From the NCBI GenBank assembly GCA_009777345.1, contig WRMB01000009.1:1-64000 (forward strand): a DNA stretch of 64,000 bases. The letters run 5' to 3'. The number at the start of each line of letters is the position of its first letter. The stretch's first letter is position 1. Under the pieces are notes generated by a model. That model made no database searches and had not been told where the DNA came from. It was given only the letters and a program-made list of their open reading frames with translations. Of this stretch, positions 52,343-60,561 are shown in pieces. The DNA is from Micrococcales bacterium. GTDB lineage: Bacteria; Actinomycetota; Actinomycetes; Actinomycetales; Cellulomonadaceae. The position numbers were made by a program, and so were the translations under genes.

Positions 52343-53247
52343 TGTTGCGTTGGCCGCCTCGCTGTCGCGGGCATCGTCTGCTGGCAGGTGGGGCAGAAGT
52401 GGGTGCCGCGACCGGCGACCTTGGTCTTGCGGATGGGGGTACCGCAGCGGGAGCAGGGTTGCCCTTCGCGGCGGAAGACGTGGGCGAAGCCGAGATACGA
52501 CCCCTTGTTGCCCTCGGCGTCGACGTAGTTGCGGTCGGTCGAGCCGCCCAGGTCGATCGACAGGGTCATGACCTCGGCGGCGGCGGTGTACAGCGCGCGC
52601 AGCTGGTCGGTGCTGACGTCGGCTACGAGCTGGGCGGGGTGCAGACGGGTGGTCCACAGGGACTCGTCGGCGTAGATGTTGCCCACTCCGGCCAGGACCT
52701 CCTGGTTGAGGATGGCGGCCTTGACCGAGGTCCTGGAACGACGGGCGATCCGGCGGTGGAACTCGGGGAAGTCGGCCGGGTCGAAAGGCTCGGGGCCGAG
52801 CCGGGCGATGAAGGGGATCTGCTCCACGGCGGGGGTCGGCACCACGGTGATCCAGCCGAACTTCCGCTGGTCGTTGAAGAAGAGGTGGGAACCGTCGTCG
52901 AAGGCGAAATCGATGCGGGTGGAACGGTCGGGCAGCCGGGCCAGCAGCGAGTCGTCGGGGTGGCCCGCACCCCAGTTCTCCTGCCCGCGCACCACCATCT
53001 GCCCGGTCATCTTCAGGTGCCCGACCAGCGAGTGGTCGTTGTCCAGGTCGAGGATCAGGACCTTGGCCCGTCGCCGGGCCGCTACCACCTGGGCGCCGGC
53101 GACGCGGGTGCCGACTGTCTCGACCCAGGTGTCGGAGTCGACGGGGAAGCTCTTGGGCTCGAAGACCTCGACCCGGTCGATCCGTCGGCCCACGACCAGC
53201 CGTTCCAGGCCCCGCCGCACCGTCTCGACCTCGGGCAGCTCGGGCAC
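52339..53247 (-). CDS. fpg: Formamidopyrimidine-DNA glycosylase family protein
   Basis: The 302-residue protein has the Fpg/Nei N-terminus with P2-E3 after the initiator (VPELPEVETVRRGL), the H2TH region (EVLAGVGNIYADESLW) and a C-terminal zinc finger (CSRCG...CPTC). It excises oxidised bases such as 8-oxoguanine and cleaves AP sites. The GTG at 53247 is chosen because Pro must follow the initiator; TACAGT lies 6 nt upstream at leaderless spacing. The extra stretch QGQENWG-like loop is typical for the actinobacterial group. Confidence 0.93.
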   Translation of the reverse strand: MPELPEVETVRRGLERLVVGRRIDRVEVFEPKSFPVDSDTWVETVGTRVAGAQVVAARRRAKVLILDLDNDHSLVGHLKMTGQMVVRGQENWGAGHPDDSLLARLPDRSTRIDFAFDDGSHLFFNDQRKFGWITVVPTPAVEQIPFIARLGPEPFDPADFPEFHRRIARRSRTSVKAAILNQEVLAGVGNIYADESLWTTRLHPAQLVADVSTDQLRALYTAAAEVMTLSIDLGGSTDRNYVDAEGNKGSYLGFAHVFRREGQPCSRCGTPIRKTKVAGRGTHFCPTCQQTMPATARRPTQH

Positions 53248-53253
53248 GACCCG

Positions 53254-53259
53254 ACTGTA
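53254..53259 (-). promoter_or_regulatory. -10 hexamer (TACAGT) for fpg
   Basis: On the minus strand TACAGT ends 6 nt before the GTG at 53247; no ribosome-binding site is present, indicating a leaderless mRNA. Confidence 0.5.
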
Positions 53260-53296
53260 CCAAGTCGGCCGACGGTGCCGCCGGGGGCGGGACCGG

Positions 53297-53485
53297 TCAG
53301 GACACGGCGCAGAGGATCGCGGTGGTGAGGCCCACCAGCGCGGCGTAGCCGCCGGTGACGAGGATGTGCGGGACCAGGCTGCGCGTCTCGGTCGGCTGTC
53401 CTTCGGACGGCGACCACTGCGTGGGAACCTCGGAGACACGGTTGGTCACGTCGGTCTGGGGTGACACGGTCTGCATGCGTTCCAT
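53297..53485 (-). CDS. Small single-pass membrane protein under an operator-like array
   Basis: The 62-residue protein has a polar N-terminus (MERMQTVSPQTDVTNRVSEV) and one C-terminal helix (ILVTGGYAALVGLTTAILCAV). I do not recognise it. ATG at 53485 is the most plausible start (a longer frame runs to 53539), with a weak GGGAAA upstream. Five tandem dyad repeats lie directly upstream. It is followed by the fpg promoter region. Function unknown. Confidence 0.5.
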   Translation of the reverse strand: MERMQTVSPQTDVTNRVSEVPTQWSPSEGQPTETRSLVPHILVTGGYAALVGLTTAILCAVS

Positions 53486-53514
53486 CGTTGCGTTTCCCGT
53501 CCATGAGAAGGTGA

Positions 53515-53612
53515 CCACAGCTGTGATGCCCGACCCCACGGCTGTGGGGTCCAGACGCCACGGTTGTGATGTCTGACGCCACGGTTGTGGAGTCGAGACG
53601 CCATGGTTGTGG
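53515..53612. promoter_or_regulatory. Five tandem 21-22-bp dyad repeats (operator-like array)
   Basis: CCACAGCTGTGA, CCACGGCTGTGG, CCACGGTTGTGA, CCACGGTTGTGG and CCATGGTTGTGG start at 53515, 53536, 53558, 53579 and 53601, spaced 21, 22, 21 and 22 bp. Each is an imperfect dyad, so one regulator dimer could bind every two helical turns on one DNA face. It lies 30 bp upstream of a small membrane-protein gene. The rest of 53613-53714 has a CTCAG-TG-CTGAG dyad and no gene. Confidence 0.8.
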
Positions 53613-53714
53613 TGTCGATGCGGCCTATCGGTCGGCGCTTCTCAGTGCTGAGACGAAAAAGATCGCTTCGTCCGAAAGGCTCAGTCCTGATCCGCCGATC
53701 TGCGCCATCACGCG

Positions 53715-54779
53715 TCAGTCGGGATCGTCGGTGCCGAGGCGGGAGACGAGCAGGCGGCGCAGGGAGTCCAGGCGGGCGTGGCGGGTCTGGCGGACCAGGG
53801 CCGGGACGTCCGGGACGGCGGCCCACTCGTCCAGGGCGCAGTCGGGGGCGTCGGCCAGGTGGGTGCAGCCGCGCGGGCACGAGGCCGCGGCCACGTCCGC
53901 CAGGTCGGTGAACGCGGCGAGCAGGTGTGCCGGGTCCACGTGGGCCAGGCCGAAGGAGCGCACCCCGGGGGTGTCGATCACCCAGGTGCCCGGGGCCTCG
54001 GCAAAGCCGCCGACCAGGCCGAGGTCGCTGGGGGGGAGCGGCAGGGCGACCGCCGAGGTGGAGGTGTGCCGTCCGCGCCCGGTGACCTCGTTGACCAGGC
54101 CCGTCGCCCGGTCGGCCCCCGGGACCAGCGCGTTGACCAGAGTGGACTTGCCGACGCCGGAGTGACCCACCAGCACGCTCGCCCGGTCGGCCAGGGCGGC
54201 GCGCAGCCGGTCCAGGCCGACGACCTGGTCACCGTCCAACCGGGTCACGACCGATGTCACCCCGGCTGCGGCGTACAGGGCGGTCAGCGGTGCCGGGTCG
54301 GCCAGGTCGGCCTTGGTCAGCACCAGGAGGGCGTCCATCCCGGCGTCGTACGCCGCCACGACGCAGCGGTCGATCATCCGGGTGCGCGGTGTCGGGTCGG
54401 CCAGCGCGGTGACGACCACCAGCTGGTCGGCGTTGGCGACGACGACCCGTTCGCTGGGGTCCTGGTCGTCGGCGGTGCGGCGCAGCACGGTGCGCCGCGG
54501 CGCGATCCGCACGATCCGTGCCAGGGTGCCCGGACGCCCGGACAGGTCGCCCACCAGGTCCACCTGGTCACCGGGCACGACGCGCTGGGAGCCCAGGTCG
54601 CGGGCCTTCATCGCCACCACGGGGTGCCCGTCCACGAGGGTCTGGTACCGGCCGCGGTCCACCCCGGTGACGAACCCGCGGACGGCGTCGGCGTGCGCCG
54701 GGCGCTGCTTGGTACGAGGGCGCGACCCGCGGCCGGGACGCACCCGCACGTCCCGTTCGTCGAGGTCGCGCGGGGGCAT
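53715..54779 (-). CDS. rsgA: Ribosome small subunit-dependent GTPase A
   Basis: The 354-residue protein has an OB-fold N-domain, a circularly permuted GTPase domain with G4 (LTKADL) before G1 (GHSGVGKSTLVNAL), the DTPGVRSFGL G3, and a C-terminal zinc finger (CPRGCTH...C). It acts in 30S ribosomal subunit maturation. The ATG at 54779 overlaps the aroA stop (TGATG), so translation is coupled. Basic, Arg-rich N-terminus is typical in actinobacteria. Order DoxX-aroA-rsgA is an operon on the minus strand. Confidence 0.94.
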   Translation of the reverse strand: MPPRDLDERDVRVRPGRGSRPRTKQRPAHADAVRGFVTGVDRGRYQTLVDGHPVVAMKARDLGSQRVVPGDQVDLVGDLSGRPGTLARIVRIAPRRTVLRRTADDQDPSERVVVANADQLVVVTALADPTPRTRMIDRCVVAAYDAGMDALLVLTKADLADPAPLTALYAAAGVTSVVTRLDGDQVVGLDRLRAALADRASVLVGHSGVGKSTLVNALVPGADRATGLVNEVTGRGRHTSTSAVALPLPPSDLGLVGGFAEAPGTWVIDTPGVRSFGLAHVDPAHLLAAFTDLADVAAASCPRGCTHLADAPDCALDEWAAVPDVPALVRQTRHARLDSLRRLLVSRLGTDDPD

Positions 54780-56113
54780 CAGGGCGGGTCCGTCGTGGCG
54801 GTGACCTCGTCGCGCTCGTCGCAGGTGCCGAGCATGGCCTGCCACATCTCGGCGAAACCGGGCAGCGTCTTGGCCGTCGTCGCCACGTCCTCCACCTCGA
54901 GGCCCGGCACGACCAGGCCGACCAGCGCCCCGGCGGTGGCCATCCGGTGGTCGGCGTAGGTGCGCCACCGGGCCGGGTGCAGCGGGCGGGGGGTGATGAC
55001 CAGGCCGTCGTCGGTCTGCTCAGCATCGGCTCCTACCCGGGTCAGCTCGGCCACCAGGGCGGCCAGCCGGTCCGTCTCGTGCCCCCGCAGGTGGGCGATG
55101 CCGCGCAGCCGGGTGGGGCTGTCGCCCAGGGCGGCCAGCGCGGCCACGGTCGGGGCCAGCTCGCCGGCGGCGCGCAGGTCCAGGTCCACGCCGTGCACCC
55201 GGCCGTCGCCGCGGACGGTCAGCCGGTCGTCCACCAGCTCGACGGTCCCGCCCATCGCGGTGAGGACCTCCGGCAGCAGCGCCCCCGGCTGGGTGGTGCG
55301 CCTCGGCCAGCCCGGCACCGTGACCTGCCCCGAGACGGCCAGGGCCGCCGCCAGGAAGGGCGCCGCGTTCGACAGGTCCGGTTCTACCCGCACGTCACGC
55401 CCCGCGACCGGACCGGGCGCCACCTGCCATACGTACGGTCCCCCACCGGTTCGGTCGCGCTGGTCGTCCACCACCACCCCGGCGGCGCGCAGCACCTCCA
55501 CGGTCATCTCGACATGCGGCAGCGAGGGCAGCGACTCACCGGTGTGGCGCACCGTCAGCCCGGTGGTGTAGCGCGCCCCGGCCAGCAGCAGCCCGGAGAC
55601 GAGCTGGCTGGAGGCCGACGCGTCCACGGCCACCGTGCCACCGGCGACCCGGCCCTGGCCGTGCACCGTGAACGGCAGGTGCCCGGCCGCCCGACGGTCG
55701 TCCACCCGCACCCCCAGCTGGCGCAGCGCCTCCAGCAGCGGGCCGACCGGCCGCGCGTAGGCCGCCGGGTCGCCGTCGAACGTCACCGGACCGGCAGCCA
55801 GCGCCGCAACGGGCGGTACGAACCGCATGACCGTCCCCGCCAGGCCGACGTCGACGCTGAGCGGACCGCCGGGGGCCGGGCCGGGCGCGACCGTCCAGTC
55901 GTGACCCTGCGGCGTCACCGTCGCGCCCAGCGTCCGCAGCGCGGCCGCCATCAGCCTGGTGTCCCGGCTGTCCAGCGCCCCGCGCAGGACGCTCGGCCCG
56001 TCGGCCAGCGCGGCCAGCACCAGGTACCGGGCGGACAGCGACTTCGACCCGGGCACGACGACCGTCGCCGACAGCGCGCCGTCGGGCGTCGGGGCGGGCC
56101 AGAAAGGACGCAC
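54779..56113 (-). CDS. aroA: 3-phosphoshikimate 1-carboxyvinyltransferase (EPSP synthase)
   Basis: The 444-residue enzyme has the substrate-binding [19 protein letters not shown] motif near the N-terminus, the [13 protein letters not shown] segment, [30 protein letters not shown] and the catalytic [11 protein letters not shown] and [13 protein letters not shown] motifs. It catalyses shikimate-3-phosphate plus PEP to EPSP in aromatic amino acid synthesis. GTG at 56113 is used, 6 bp after the stop of the DoxX-like gene. The GTVMRF loop in place of GTAMRP is common in actinobacterial enzymes. Confidence 0.95.
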   Translation of the reverse strand: MRPFWPAPTPDGALSATVVVPGSKSLSARYLVLAALADGPSVLRGALDSRDTRLMAAALRTLGATVTPQGHDWTVAPGPAPGGPLSVDVGLAGTVMRFVPPVAALAAGPVTFDGDPAAYARPVGPLLEALRQLGVRVDDRRAAGHLPFTVHGQGRVAGGTVAVDASASSQLVSGLLLAGARYTTGLTVRHTGESLPSLPHVEMTVEVLRAAGVVVDDQRDRTGGGPYVWQVAPGPVAGRDVRVEPDLSNAAPFLAAALAVSGQVTVPGWPRRTTQPGALLPEVLTAMGGTVELVDDRLTVRGDGRVHGVDLDLRAAGELAPTVAALAALGDSPTRLRGIAHLRGHETDRLAALVAELTRVGADAEQTDDGLVITPRPLHPARWRTYADHRMATAGALVGLVVPGLEVEDVATTAKTLPGFAEMWQAMLGTCDERDEVTATTDPP

Positions 56114-56119
56114 CGGCTG

Positions 56120-56620
56120 TCAGGCGGTCTGCTGGGCCCGGGCCTCGGCCCGTCGGGCCCGGGACTCGGCGACCCGCCAGCGCAGCCCGGGTCGGCCCGC
56201 GGTATCGCTCGCTGCGATCAGCGCGCCGCCGATCGCGCTCACCAGCTGGACCTGGCGGGCGCGTCGGGCCCGGGTCTGCTCCTTGGTCCTGGTGTCCCGC
56301 GGCGTCGGCAGCAGGGTGTGCGCCAGCGTCGGCAGGGTCAGGACGGCCAGGGTCGCCGCCGCGGTCCGCGGTGCCCGGCCCGCGGCCAGCGCGACACCGG
56401 CCAGCGCCATCGCCGTGCCGTGCACCCGCACCGCGACGCCCAGCTGCCGGTCGCTCACCGCGTCGGCGGCGGCCGTGAACTGGCTCTGGGGAACCCAGGT
56501 GGCCTTCCAGGCCACGATCTGGTGCCATGCCGCGACGTGCTGGTCAGGGCGGCGCACAGCACCGAGCCCCTCGACGACGAACCAGGTGGCGAACAGCGGT
56601 CGGGCGATGCGGTGCAGCAC
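56120..56620 (-). CDS. DoxX-like membrane protein
   Basis: The 166-residue protein has about four membrane helices and the DoxX N-terminus ([24 protein letters not shown]) with later [18 protein letters not shown] and [16 protein letters not shown] at 56620 follows AGGAGG by 4 nt. It is 6 bp upstream of aroA. DoxX-like proteins take part in thiol/redox membrane complexes in mycobacteria, which fits its divergence from the SigR gene; that link is inference. A basic tail follows the last helix. Confidence 0.85.
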   Translation of the reverse strand: MLHRIARPLFATWFVVEGLGAVRRPDQHVAAWHQIVAWKATWVPQSQFTAAADAVSDRQLGVAVRVHGTAMALAGVALAAGRAPRTAAATLAVLTLPTLAHTLLPTPRDTRTKEQTRARRARQVQLVSAIGGALIAASDTAGRPGLRWRVAESRARRAEARAQQTA

Positions 56621-56677
56621 GGGTCCTCCTCGGGCGGCCTCGTCGGTTGCTGCCTCCACCGTAGTGGGCTCCGACGC

Positions 56678-56706
56678 GGGAATGCACCAGGGTTGTCCCG
56701 GTGTTG
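56678..56706 (+). promoter_or_regulatory. SigR-type promoter (GGGAAT-N19-GTTG) upstream of sigR
   Basis: GGGAAT at 56678-56683 and GTTG at 56703-56706 match the SigR consensus GGGAAT-N18-GTT with one extra base in the spacer. It faces sigR and would start a transcript about 110 nt before the sigR ATG, supporting autoregulation. The hairpin at 56723-56775 would fall in its leader. Confidence 0.6.
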
Positions 56707-56722
56707 GTCCCGACATGCCCCT

Positions 56723-56775
56723 GGCGCTCCCAGAGCAAGATGTGCGGACGGCGTGCATCTTGCCCTGGGAGCGCC
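56723..56775. repeat. 24-bp hairpin between divergent DoxX-like and sigR genes
   Basis: Positions 56723-56746 pair with 56752-56775 (one A-C mismatch, two G-T wobbles) around five bases. It lies in a divergent promoter region between genes starting at 56620 and 56823, where a terminator is unexpected. Confidence 0.85.
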
Positions 56776-56808
56776 GTCTGCCGGAAAGACCGGTGGCCGA
56801 CACCCGGG

Positions 56809-56814
56809 TAGGCT
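56809..56814 (+). promoter_or_regulatory. -10 hexamer (TAGGCT) close to the sigR start
   Basis: TAGGCT ends 8 nt before the ATG at 56823. A second, housekeeping promoter giving a leaderless transcript is plausible besides the SigR-type one. Confidence 0.45.
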
Positions 56815-56822
56815 CGTCCTCG

Positions 56823-57431
56823 ATGACCGAGACCAGCCGTGCCCCCGGGGACGAGGACGACCGCGCCCGGGCGCGCCGCTTCGAGACCGAGGCCCTGGTC
56901 TTCCTCGACCAGCTCTACGGTGCCGCGCTGCGGATGACCCGCAACCCGGCCGATGCCGACGACCTGGTCCAGGAGACCTACACCAAGGCCTTCGCCGCGT
57001 TCCACCAGTACCGGCCGGGCACCAACCTCAAGGCGTGGCTGTACCGGATCCTCACCAACACGTACATCAACTCCTACCGCAAGAAGCAGCGCGAGCCGCA
57101 GCAGTCCACGGCCGAGGACATCGAGGACTGGCAGCTGGCCCGTGCGGAGTCGCACACCTCGACCGGGCTGCGCTCGGCCGAGGCCGAGGCGCTGGACCGG
57201 CTGCCCGACTCCGATATCAAGGACGCCCTGGTGCTGCTGCCCGAGGACTTCCGGATGGCCGTGTACCTGGCCGATGTCGAGGGTTTCGCGTACAAGGAGA
57301 TCGCCGAGATCATGGGCACCCCGATCGGCACCGTGATGTCCCGGCTGCACCGCGGTCGCGGACAGCTGCGCGAGCTGCTGCACGACTACGCCGTGCAGCG
57401 TGGGCTGGTCCCGGCAGGTGACGGCCGATGA
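56823..57431 (+). CDS. sigR: ECF sigma factor SigR/SigH (redox stress)
   Basis: The 202-residue protein has region 2 ([34 protein letters not shown]) and region 4 ([45 protein letters not shown]) of the SigR/SigH subgroup. In Streptomyces and Mycobacterium it directs thiol-oxidative stress genes under the zinc anti-sigma RsrA. ATG at 56823 is chosen at leaderless spacing. It overlaps rsrA by ATGA (57428-57431). Confidence 0.94.
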   Translation: MTETSRAPGDEDDRARARRFETEALVFLDQLYGAALRMTRNPADADDLVQETYTKAFAAFHQYRPGTNLKAWLYRILTNTYINSYRKKQREPQQSTAEDIEDWQLARAESHTSTGLRSAEAEALDRLPDSDIKDALVLLPEDFRMAVYLADVEGFAYKEIAEIMGTPIGTVMSRLHRGRGQLRELLHDYAVQRGLVPAGDGR

Positions 57432-57694
57432 GCACCTCAGGCCCGTCCGAACAGCCCTGCGGCTCCGGCTGCGCCGACGCGCTGGCCCGTCTGTGGGCCT
57501 ATCTGGACTCCGAGCTCGGCGAGCTCGACGCCGCCCGGGTCCAGGCCCACCTGGACGACTGCGTCGGCTGCCTCAGCGAGTACCAGGTCGAGCTGGTCCT
57601 CAAACGGGTGCTGCGCCGCGGCTGCACCGAGCACGCTCCCCAGACCCTGCGCCTGCGCATCCACGAACAGCTGGTCTGGCGCGCCGAGCCCTGA
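57428..57694 (+). CDS. rsrA: Zinc-binding anti-sigma factor RsrA
   Basis: The 88-residue protein has the ZAS motif H41-x3-C45-x2-C48 ([10 protein letters not shown]) and upstream C11 that complete the redox zinc site; C15 and C66 are additional. Oxidation forms a disulfide, expels zinc and releases SigR. Its ATG overlaps the sigR stop. This is the standard sigR-rsrA pair of actinobacteria. About 150 bp downstream is the bL37 gene, as in mycobacteria. No membrane segment is present. Confidence 0.94.
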   Translation: MSTSGPSEQPCGSGCADALARLWAYLDSELGELDAARVQAHLDDCVGCLSEYQVELVLKRVLRRGCTEHAPQTLRLRIHEQLVWRAEP

Positions 57695-57842
57695 CACGTG
57701 CACCAGCCCTGACGCGGCTCGGCTGCTGGGCTGGCTGGAGGGCTGGTACCGCAGTCGGGGTCGGGACGCTCTACGATAGCCCCGGTCCGACGCACGGTGC
57801 GTCCCTGCCCCGCCGTCGGGGCACTTCTGGTGAGGAGGCACG

Positions 57843-57917
57843 ATGAGCCAGCGAGGCCGCAAGCGGCGCAGCCGCAAGGGCAACGCCGCCAACCACGGCA
57901 AGCGTCCCAACGCCTGA
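57843..57917 (+). CDS. Ribosomal protein bL37 (24 residues)
   Basis: The peptide MSQRGRKRRSRKGNAANHGK ends RPNA and matches the tiny basic large-subunit protein bL37 described from Mycobacterium ribosomes. It is preceded by a GAGGAG ribosome-binding site (57832-57837) 5 nt before the ATG and followed immediately by a strong hairpin. Its location downstream of sigR-rsrA is the same as in mycobacteria. It is too short for ordinary gene finders. Confidence 0.9.
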   Translation: MSQRGRKRRSRKGNAANHGKRPNA

Positions 57918-57953
57918 CCGACGGAGCCCCGCACCCCTGCGGGGCTCCGTCGG
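57918..57953. terminator. Terminator hairpin after bL37
   Basis: A perfect 16-bp stem (57918-57933 with 57938-57953) closes CCCC, starting right after the bL37 stop codon. No T-run follows. The 57954-58091 gap before pilT has no gene. Confidence 0.85.
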
Positions 57954-58091
57954 CCAGGGGGGTCGTACAGGGGGACTGCGCAGGGGACGGCCGCCCAGAG
58001 CAGGTGCTGGGAAGGTGCCGGGCTCGCCCGAGCGGGTGCGACGGGCCGCGCCGCGCTAAGGACTACCCAGGGGTGGGTCGATCAAGTCGGT

Positions 58092-59180
58092 GTGACCGAC
58101 CAGGCTACCCACATCAACCAGCTGTTGCACGCCCTCGTCAACGCGGGTGGGTCCGACCTGCACTGCAAGGTCGGGTCGGCGCCGCGAGTGCGGGTGGACG
58201 GACGGCTGCGTCGCCTGCAGGCCCCGGACCTGAGCCCCGAGGACACCGAACGGATCCTCGACGAGGTCCTGCCCGCCAAGATGGTCGAGAGCTTCCACAC
58301 CAGGCACGAGGCGGACTTCGCCTACTCCGTACCGGGGATGGGCCGGTTCCGGGTCAACGCCTACCAGGCGCGCGGCGCCTACGGTGTGGTGTTCCGCCTG
58401 GTCGCGGTCGACGCCCGGTCGTTGCAGGAGCTCGGGCTGCCCGAGGTCGTCGGTGAGCTGTCCCTGGAACCGCGCGGGCTGGTGCTGGTCACCGGGCCGA
58501 CCGGCTGCGGCAAGACGACGACGCTGGCGTCGATGGTCGACCTGATCAACACGTGGCGCGAGGTCAACATCGTCACCGTCGAGGACCCCATCGAGGTGCT
58601 GCACTCCGACAAGAAGGCGATCATCTCCCAGCGCGAGGTCCACCAGGACACCGAGAGCTTCGCCACCGCGCTGCGGTCCGCCATGCGGCAGGACCCCGAC
58701 GTGATCCTGGTCGGCGAGATGCGCGACCTGGAGACCGTCCGCGCCGCGCTCACCGCTGCCGAGACCGGTCACCTGGTGCTGTCGACCCTGCACACCATCG
58801 ACGCGCCCGAGTCGGTCAACCGGATCGTCGACTTCTTCCCCGAGCACGAGCAGAAGCAGGTGCGCATCCAGTTCGCGCAGGTGCTGCGCGGCATCATCTC
58901 CCTGCGCCTGCTGCGCCGGTCCGACAGCAGGGGCCGCTGCCCGGCGGTCGAGGTCATGGTCAACACCGGCCGCACCGCCGAGGCGATCCTCGACCCGCTG
59001 AACGCCCCGCCGCTGGCCGACCTGATCCGCGAGGGCGACTTCTACAAGATGCAGACCTTCGACCAGCACCTGTTCACGCTGGTCCGCGACAATCTTGTCA
59101 CCTACGAAGAGGCCATGGCGTCGGCCTCCAACCCGCACGACCTCACCGTCGAGCTGCGCGGTGCGGGAATCGTGGTCTGA
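58092..59180 (+). CDS. PilT-like type IV pilus retraction ATPase
   Basis: The 362-residue protein is a PilT-type secretion ATPase: Walker A GPTGCGKTTTL (K141), Asp box VTVEDPIE, Walker B DPDVILVGEMRDLETV and His box GHLVLSTLHT. It belongs to the T2SS/T4P ATPase superfamily. No pilin, PilB or PilC genes are adjacent, so it may be a solitary motor or serve a locus elsewhere. The GTG at 58092 has no ribosome-binding site. It is monocistronic and convergent with DUF3017. Confidence 0.92.
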   Translation: MTDQATHINQLLHALVNAGGSDLHCKVGSAPRVRVDGRLRRLQAPDLSPEDTERILDEVLPAKMVESFHTRHEADFAYSVPGMGRFRVNAYQARGAYGVVFRLVAVDARSLQELGLPEVVGELSLEPRGLVLVTGPTGCGKTTTLASMVDLINTWREVNIVTVEDPIEVLHSDKKAIISQREVHQDTESFATALRSAMRQDPDVILVGEMRDLETVRAALTAAETGHLVLSTLHTIDAPESVNRIVDFFPEHEQKQVRIQFAQVLRGIISLRLLRRSDSRGRCPAVEVMVNTGRTAEAILDPLNAPPLADLIREGDFYKMQTFDQHLFTLVRDNLVTYEEAMASASNPHDLTVELRGAGIVV

Positions 59181-59198
59181 GCCCGGAGGGTCGACGGG

Positions 59199-59582
59199 TC
59201 AGACCGCGGGCAGCCGGATCGCCACGACCCCCAGGGCGACCGCCAGGAAGCCCAGCACCAGCACGTCCGTCCTGCGCGAGCGCACGCTGAGCGCCGCAGG
59301 CCCCGGCTCGACCACGGCCCGGACCACCGCACAGCCGACGACCAGCACGGCGAGCGTCAGCGCACCGACCCGGGCGGTCGTCACGGCTCCCACGCCTGCT
59401 GCCACGACGACACCCAGCGTCGTGACGACCAACCACGCAAGCCCCTGCCGCTCCCCGGGCTGGTCGACCAGCAGCGCGTCGGGCGCCTCGGTCGGCAGCC
59501 CGTCCCTCAGCACCCCGCGGGGCGGCGTCCGGTACACCGGCACCTCGTTGGTCGGCACTACGCTCTGGTCCAGCTTCGTCAC
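59199..59582 (-). CDS. DUF3017-like membrane protein
   Basis: The 127-residue protein has a polar N-terminus and three membrane helices (LAWLVVTTLGVVVAAGVGAV, LTLAVLVVGCAVVRAVVEP, DVLVLGFLAVALGVVAIRL), with the VRSRRTDVLVL segment typical of DUF3017. Function is unknown. GTG at 59582 follows a GGGACGAGG stretch. It is divergent from the iron-regulated VIT gene; the two share the 59583-59802 region, which holds two DtxR-box-like sites. Confidence 0.8.
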   Translation of the reverse strand: MTKLDQSVVPTNEVPVYRTPPRGVLRDGLPTEAPDALLVDQPGERQGLAWLVVTTLGVVVAAGVGAVTTARVGALTLAVLVVGCAVVRAVVEPGPAALSVRSRRTDVLVLGFLAVALGVVAIRLPAV

Positions 59583-59693
59583 CCTCGTCCCGGCGTGCGC
59601 CGGCCTTTCGTCACCGAGCGTACTGCTCCTTGACGGCTTTCCCCACCGAGACCAGTGGTCGTCGACCGGCTGCGGTCCGACGTCGCACCTAGC

Positions 59694-59738
59694 CGAGGCA
59701 AACCTAACCTATTCTGACGATAGGACAGCCTAACCTAT
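59694..59738. promoter_or_regulatory. Two DtxR/IdeR iron boxes upstream of the VIT gene
   Basis: ATAGGACAGCCTAACCTAT (59720-59738) matches the consensus TTAGGTTAGCCTAACCTAA at 15 of 19 positions, and CGAGGCAAACCTAACCTAT (59694-59712) at 14 of 19. They start 26 bp apart and lie 65-109 bp before the VIT start, a position like the activating IdeR boxes of mycobacterial bfrB. Confidence 0.7.
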
Positions 59739-59790
59739 GTTTCAGCAGGTCAGATGGTGTAATTGAGATGACACCAACGCCATCATGGCC

Positions 59791-59796
59791 TATCCT
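59791..59796 (+). promoter_or_regulatory. -10 hexamer (TATCCT) for the VIT gene
   Basis: TATCCT ends 6 nt before the ATG at 59803 and lies inside a longer frame starting at 59785, which favours the leaderless start. Confidence 0.5.
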
Positions 59797-59802
59797 CGGC
59801 CC

Positions 59803-60450
59803 ATGACGACGACCCCGGCCTCCTCCTCGACGATCGAGCCGCTGGCCACAGACCCGACCGAGACCGACGAGGGCCAGGCACCGGGCAGGGCCGTCGTGCC
59901 CCTGACCGCCGAGCGGCTGAACTGGTTGCGCGCGGCGGTGCTGGGCGCCAACGACGGGATCGTCTCGATCGCCGCTGTCCTGCTCGGCGTCATCGGCGCG
60001 ACGAGAGACACCACCACCCTCGCCATCGCGGCGATCGCCGCCCTGAGCGCCGGGGCGCTGTCCATGGCCGCGGGCGAGTACGTCTCCGTGAGCAGCCAGC
60101 GCGACGCGGAGCTCGTCGCCCGCAAGCACGCCCAGAACCGAGGAGCGGACGAGGGCGAGGTCGCCTCGATCACGCTGACCAGCCCGACCCACGCCGCCAT
60201 CGCCTCCTTCCTCGCCTTCGTGGCCGGTGGGATGATCCCGACCGTCGTCGCGTTCGCACCGTGGTGGGGCCACCGCCGTGACGTCGCCACGTTCGTCGCC
60301 GTCGTCCTCGCTCTGGTGGTCACCGGATGGGTCTCCGCCCGCGCCTCGAACGCCCCGGTGGGCCGCGCCGTGCTGCGGGTCGCGCTCGGCGGCTCCTTGG
60401 CGATGGCCGTCACCTTCGGCATCGGCACCCTGGTCGGCGTCGCCGTCTGA
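59803..60450 (+). CDS. VIT1/CCC1-family iron or manganese transporter
   Basis: The 215-residue protein has the VIT N-terminal signature LRAAVLGANDGIVSIAAVLLGV, the second helix SAGALSMAAGEYVSVSSQRDAE with the metal-site residues, and four to five membrane helices in all. Such proteins move Fe2+ or Mn2+ out of the cytoplasm or into stores. The ATG at 59803 is chosen because TATCCT lies 6 nt upstream; an upstream ATG at 59785 is less likely. Two DtxR boxes lie upstream, suggesting control by iron through DtxR/IdeR. Confidence 0.92.
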   Translation: MTTTPASSSTIEPLATDPTETDEGQAPGRAVVPLTAERLNWLRAAVLGANDGIVSIAAVLLGVIGATRDTTTLAIAAIAALSAGALSMAAGEYVSVSSQRDAELVARKHAQNRGADEGEVASITLTSPTHAAIASFLAFVAGGMIPTVVAFAPWWGHRRDVATFVAVVLALVVTGWVSARASNAPVGRAVLRVALGGSLAMAVTFGIGTLVGVAV

Positions 60451-60467
60451 CCCTGACGGATGGGTTG

Positions 60468-60524
60468 AAGTGCGAGGTAGCGCACCAGGTACGAACCTCG
60501 TACCTGGTGCGCTACCTCGCACTT
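60468..60524. repeat. Perfect 27-bp hairpin between VIT and yggS-like genes
   Basis: Arms 60468-60494 and 60498-60524 pair perfectly around ACC. It begins 18 bp after the VIT stop and ends 26 bp before the -10 of the next gene, so it could terminate VIT transcription and insulate yggS. Confidence 0.93.
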
Positions 60525-60549
60525 TGTGCCCGTCGACCACGTCCTCAGG

Positions 60550-60555
60550 TACCGT
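60550..60555 (+). promoter_or_regulatory. -10 hexamer (TACCGT) for the yggS-like gene
   Basis: TACCGT ends 6 nt before the GTG at 60562, leaderless spacing. Confidence 0.5.
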
Positions 60556-60561
60556 CAGGGC

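Noticed and set aside
53515..53612. CRISPR-like tandem repeats
   Set aside because: The units are contiguous with no unique spacers of 30 bp or so, and each is a dyad; an operator array fits better.
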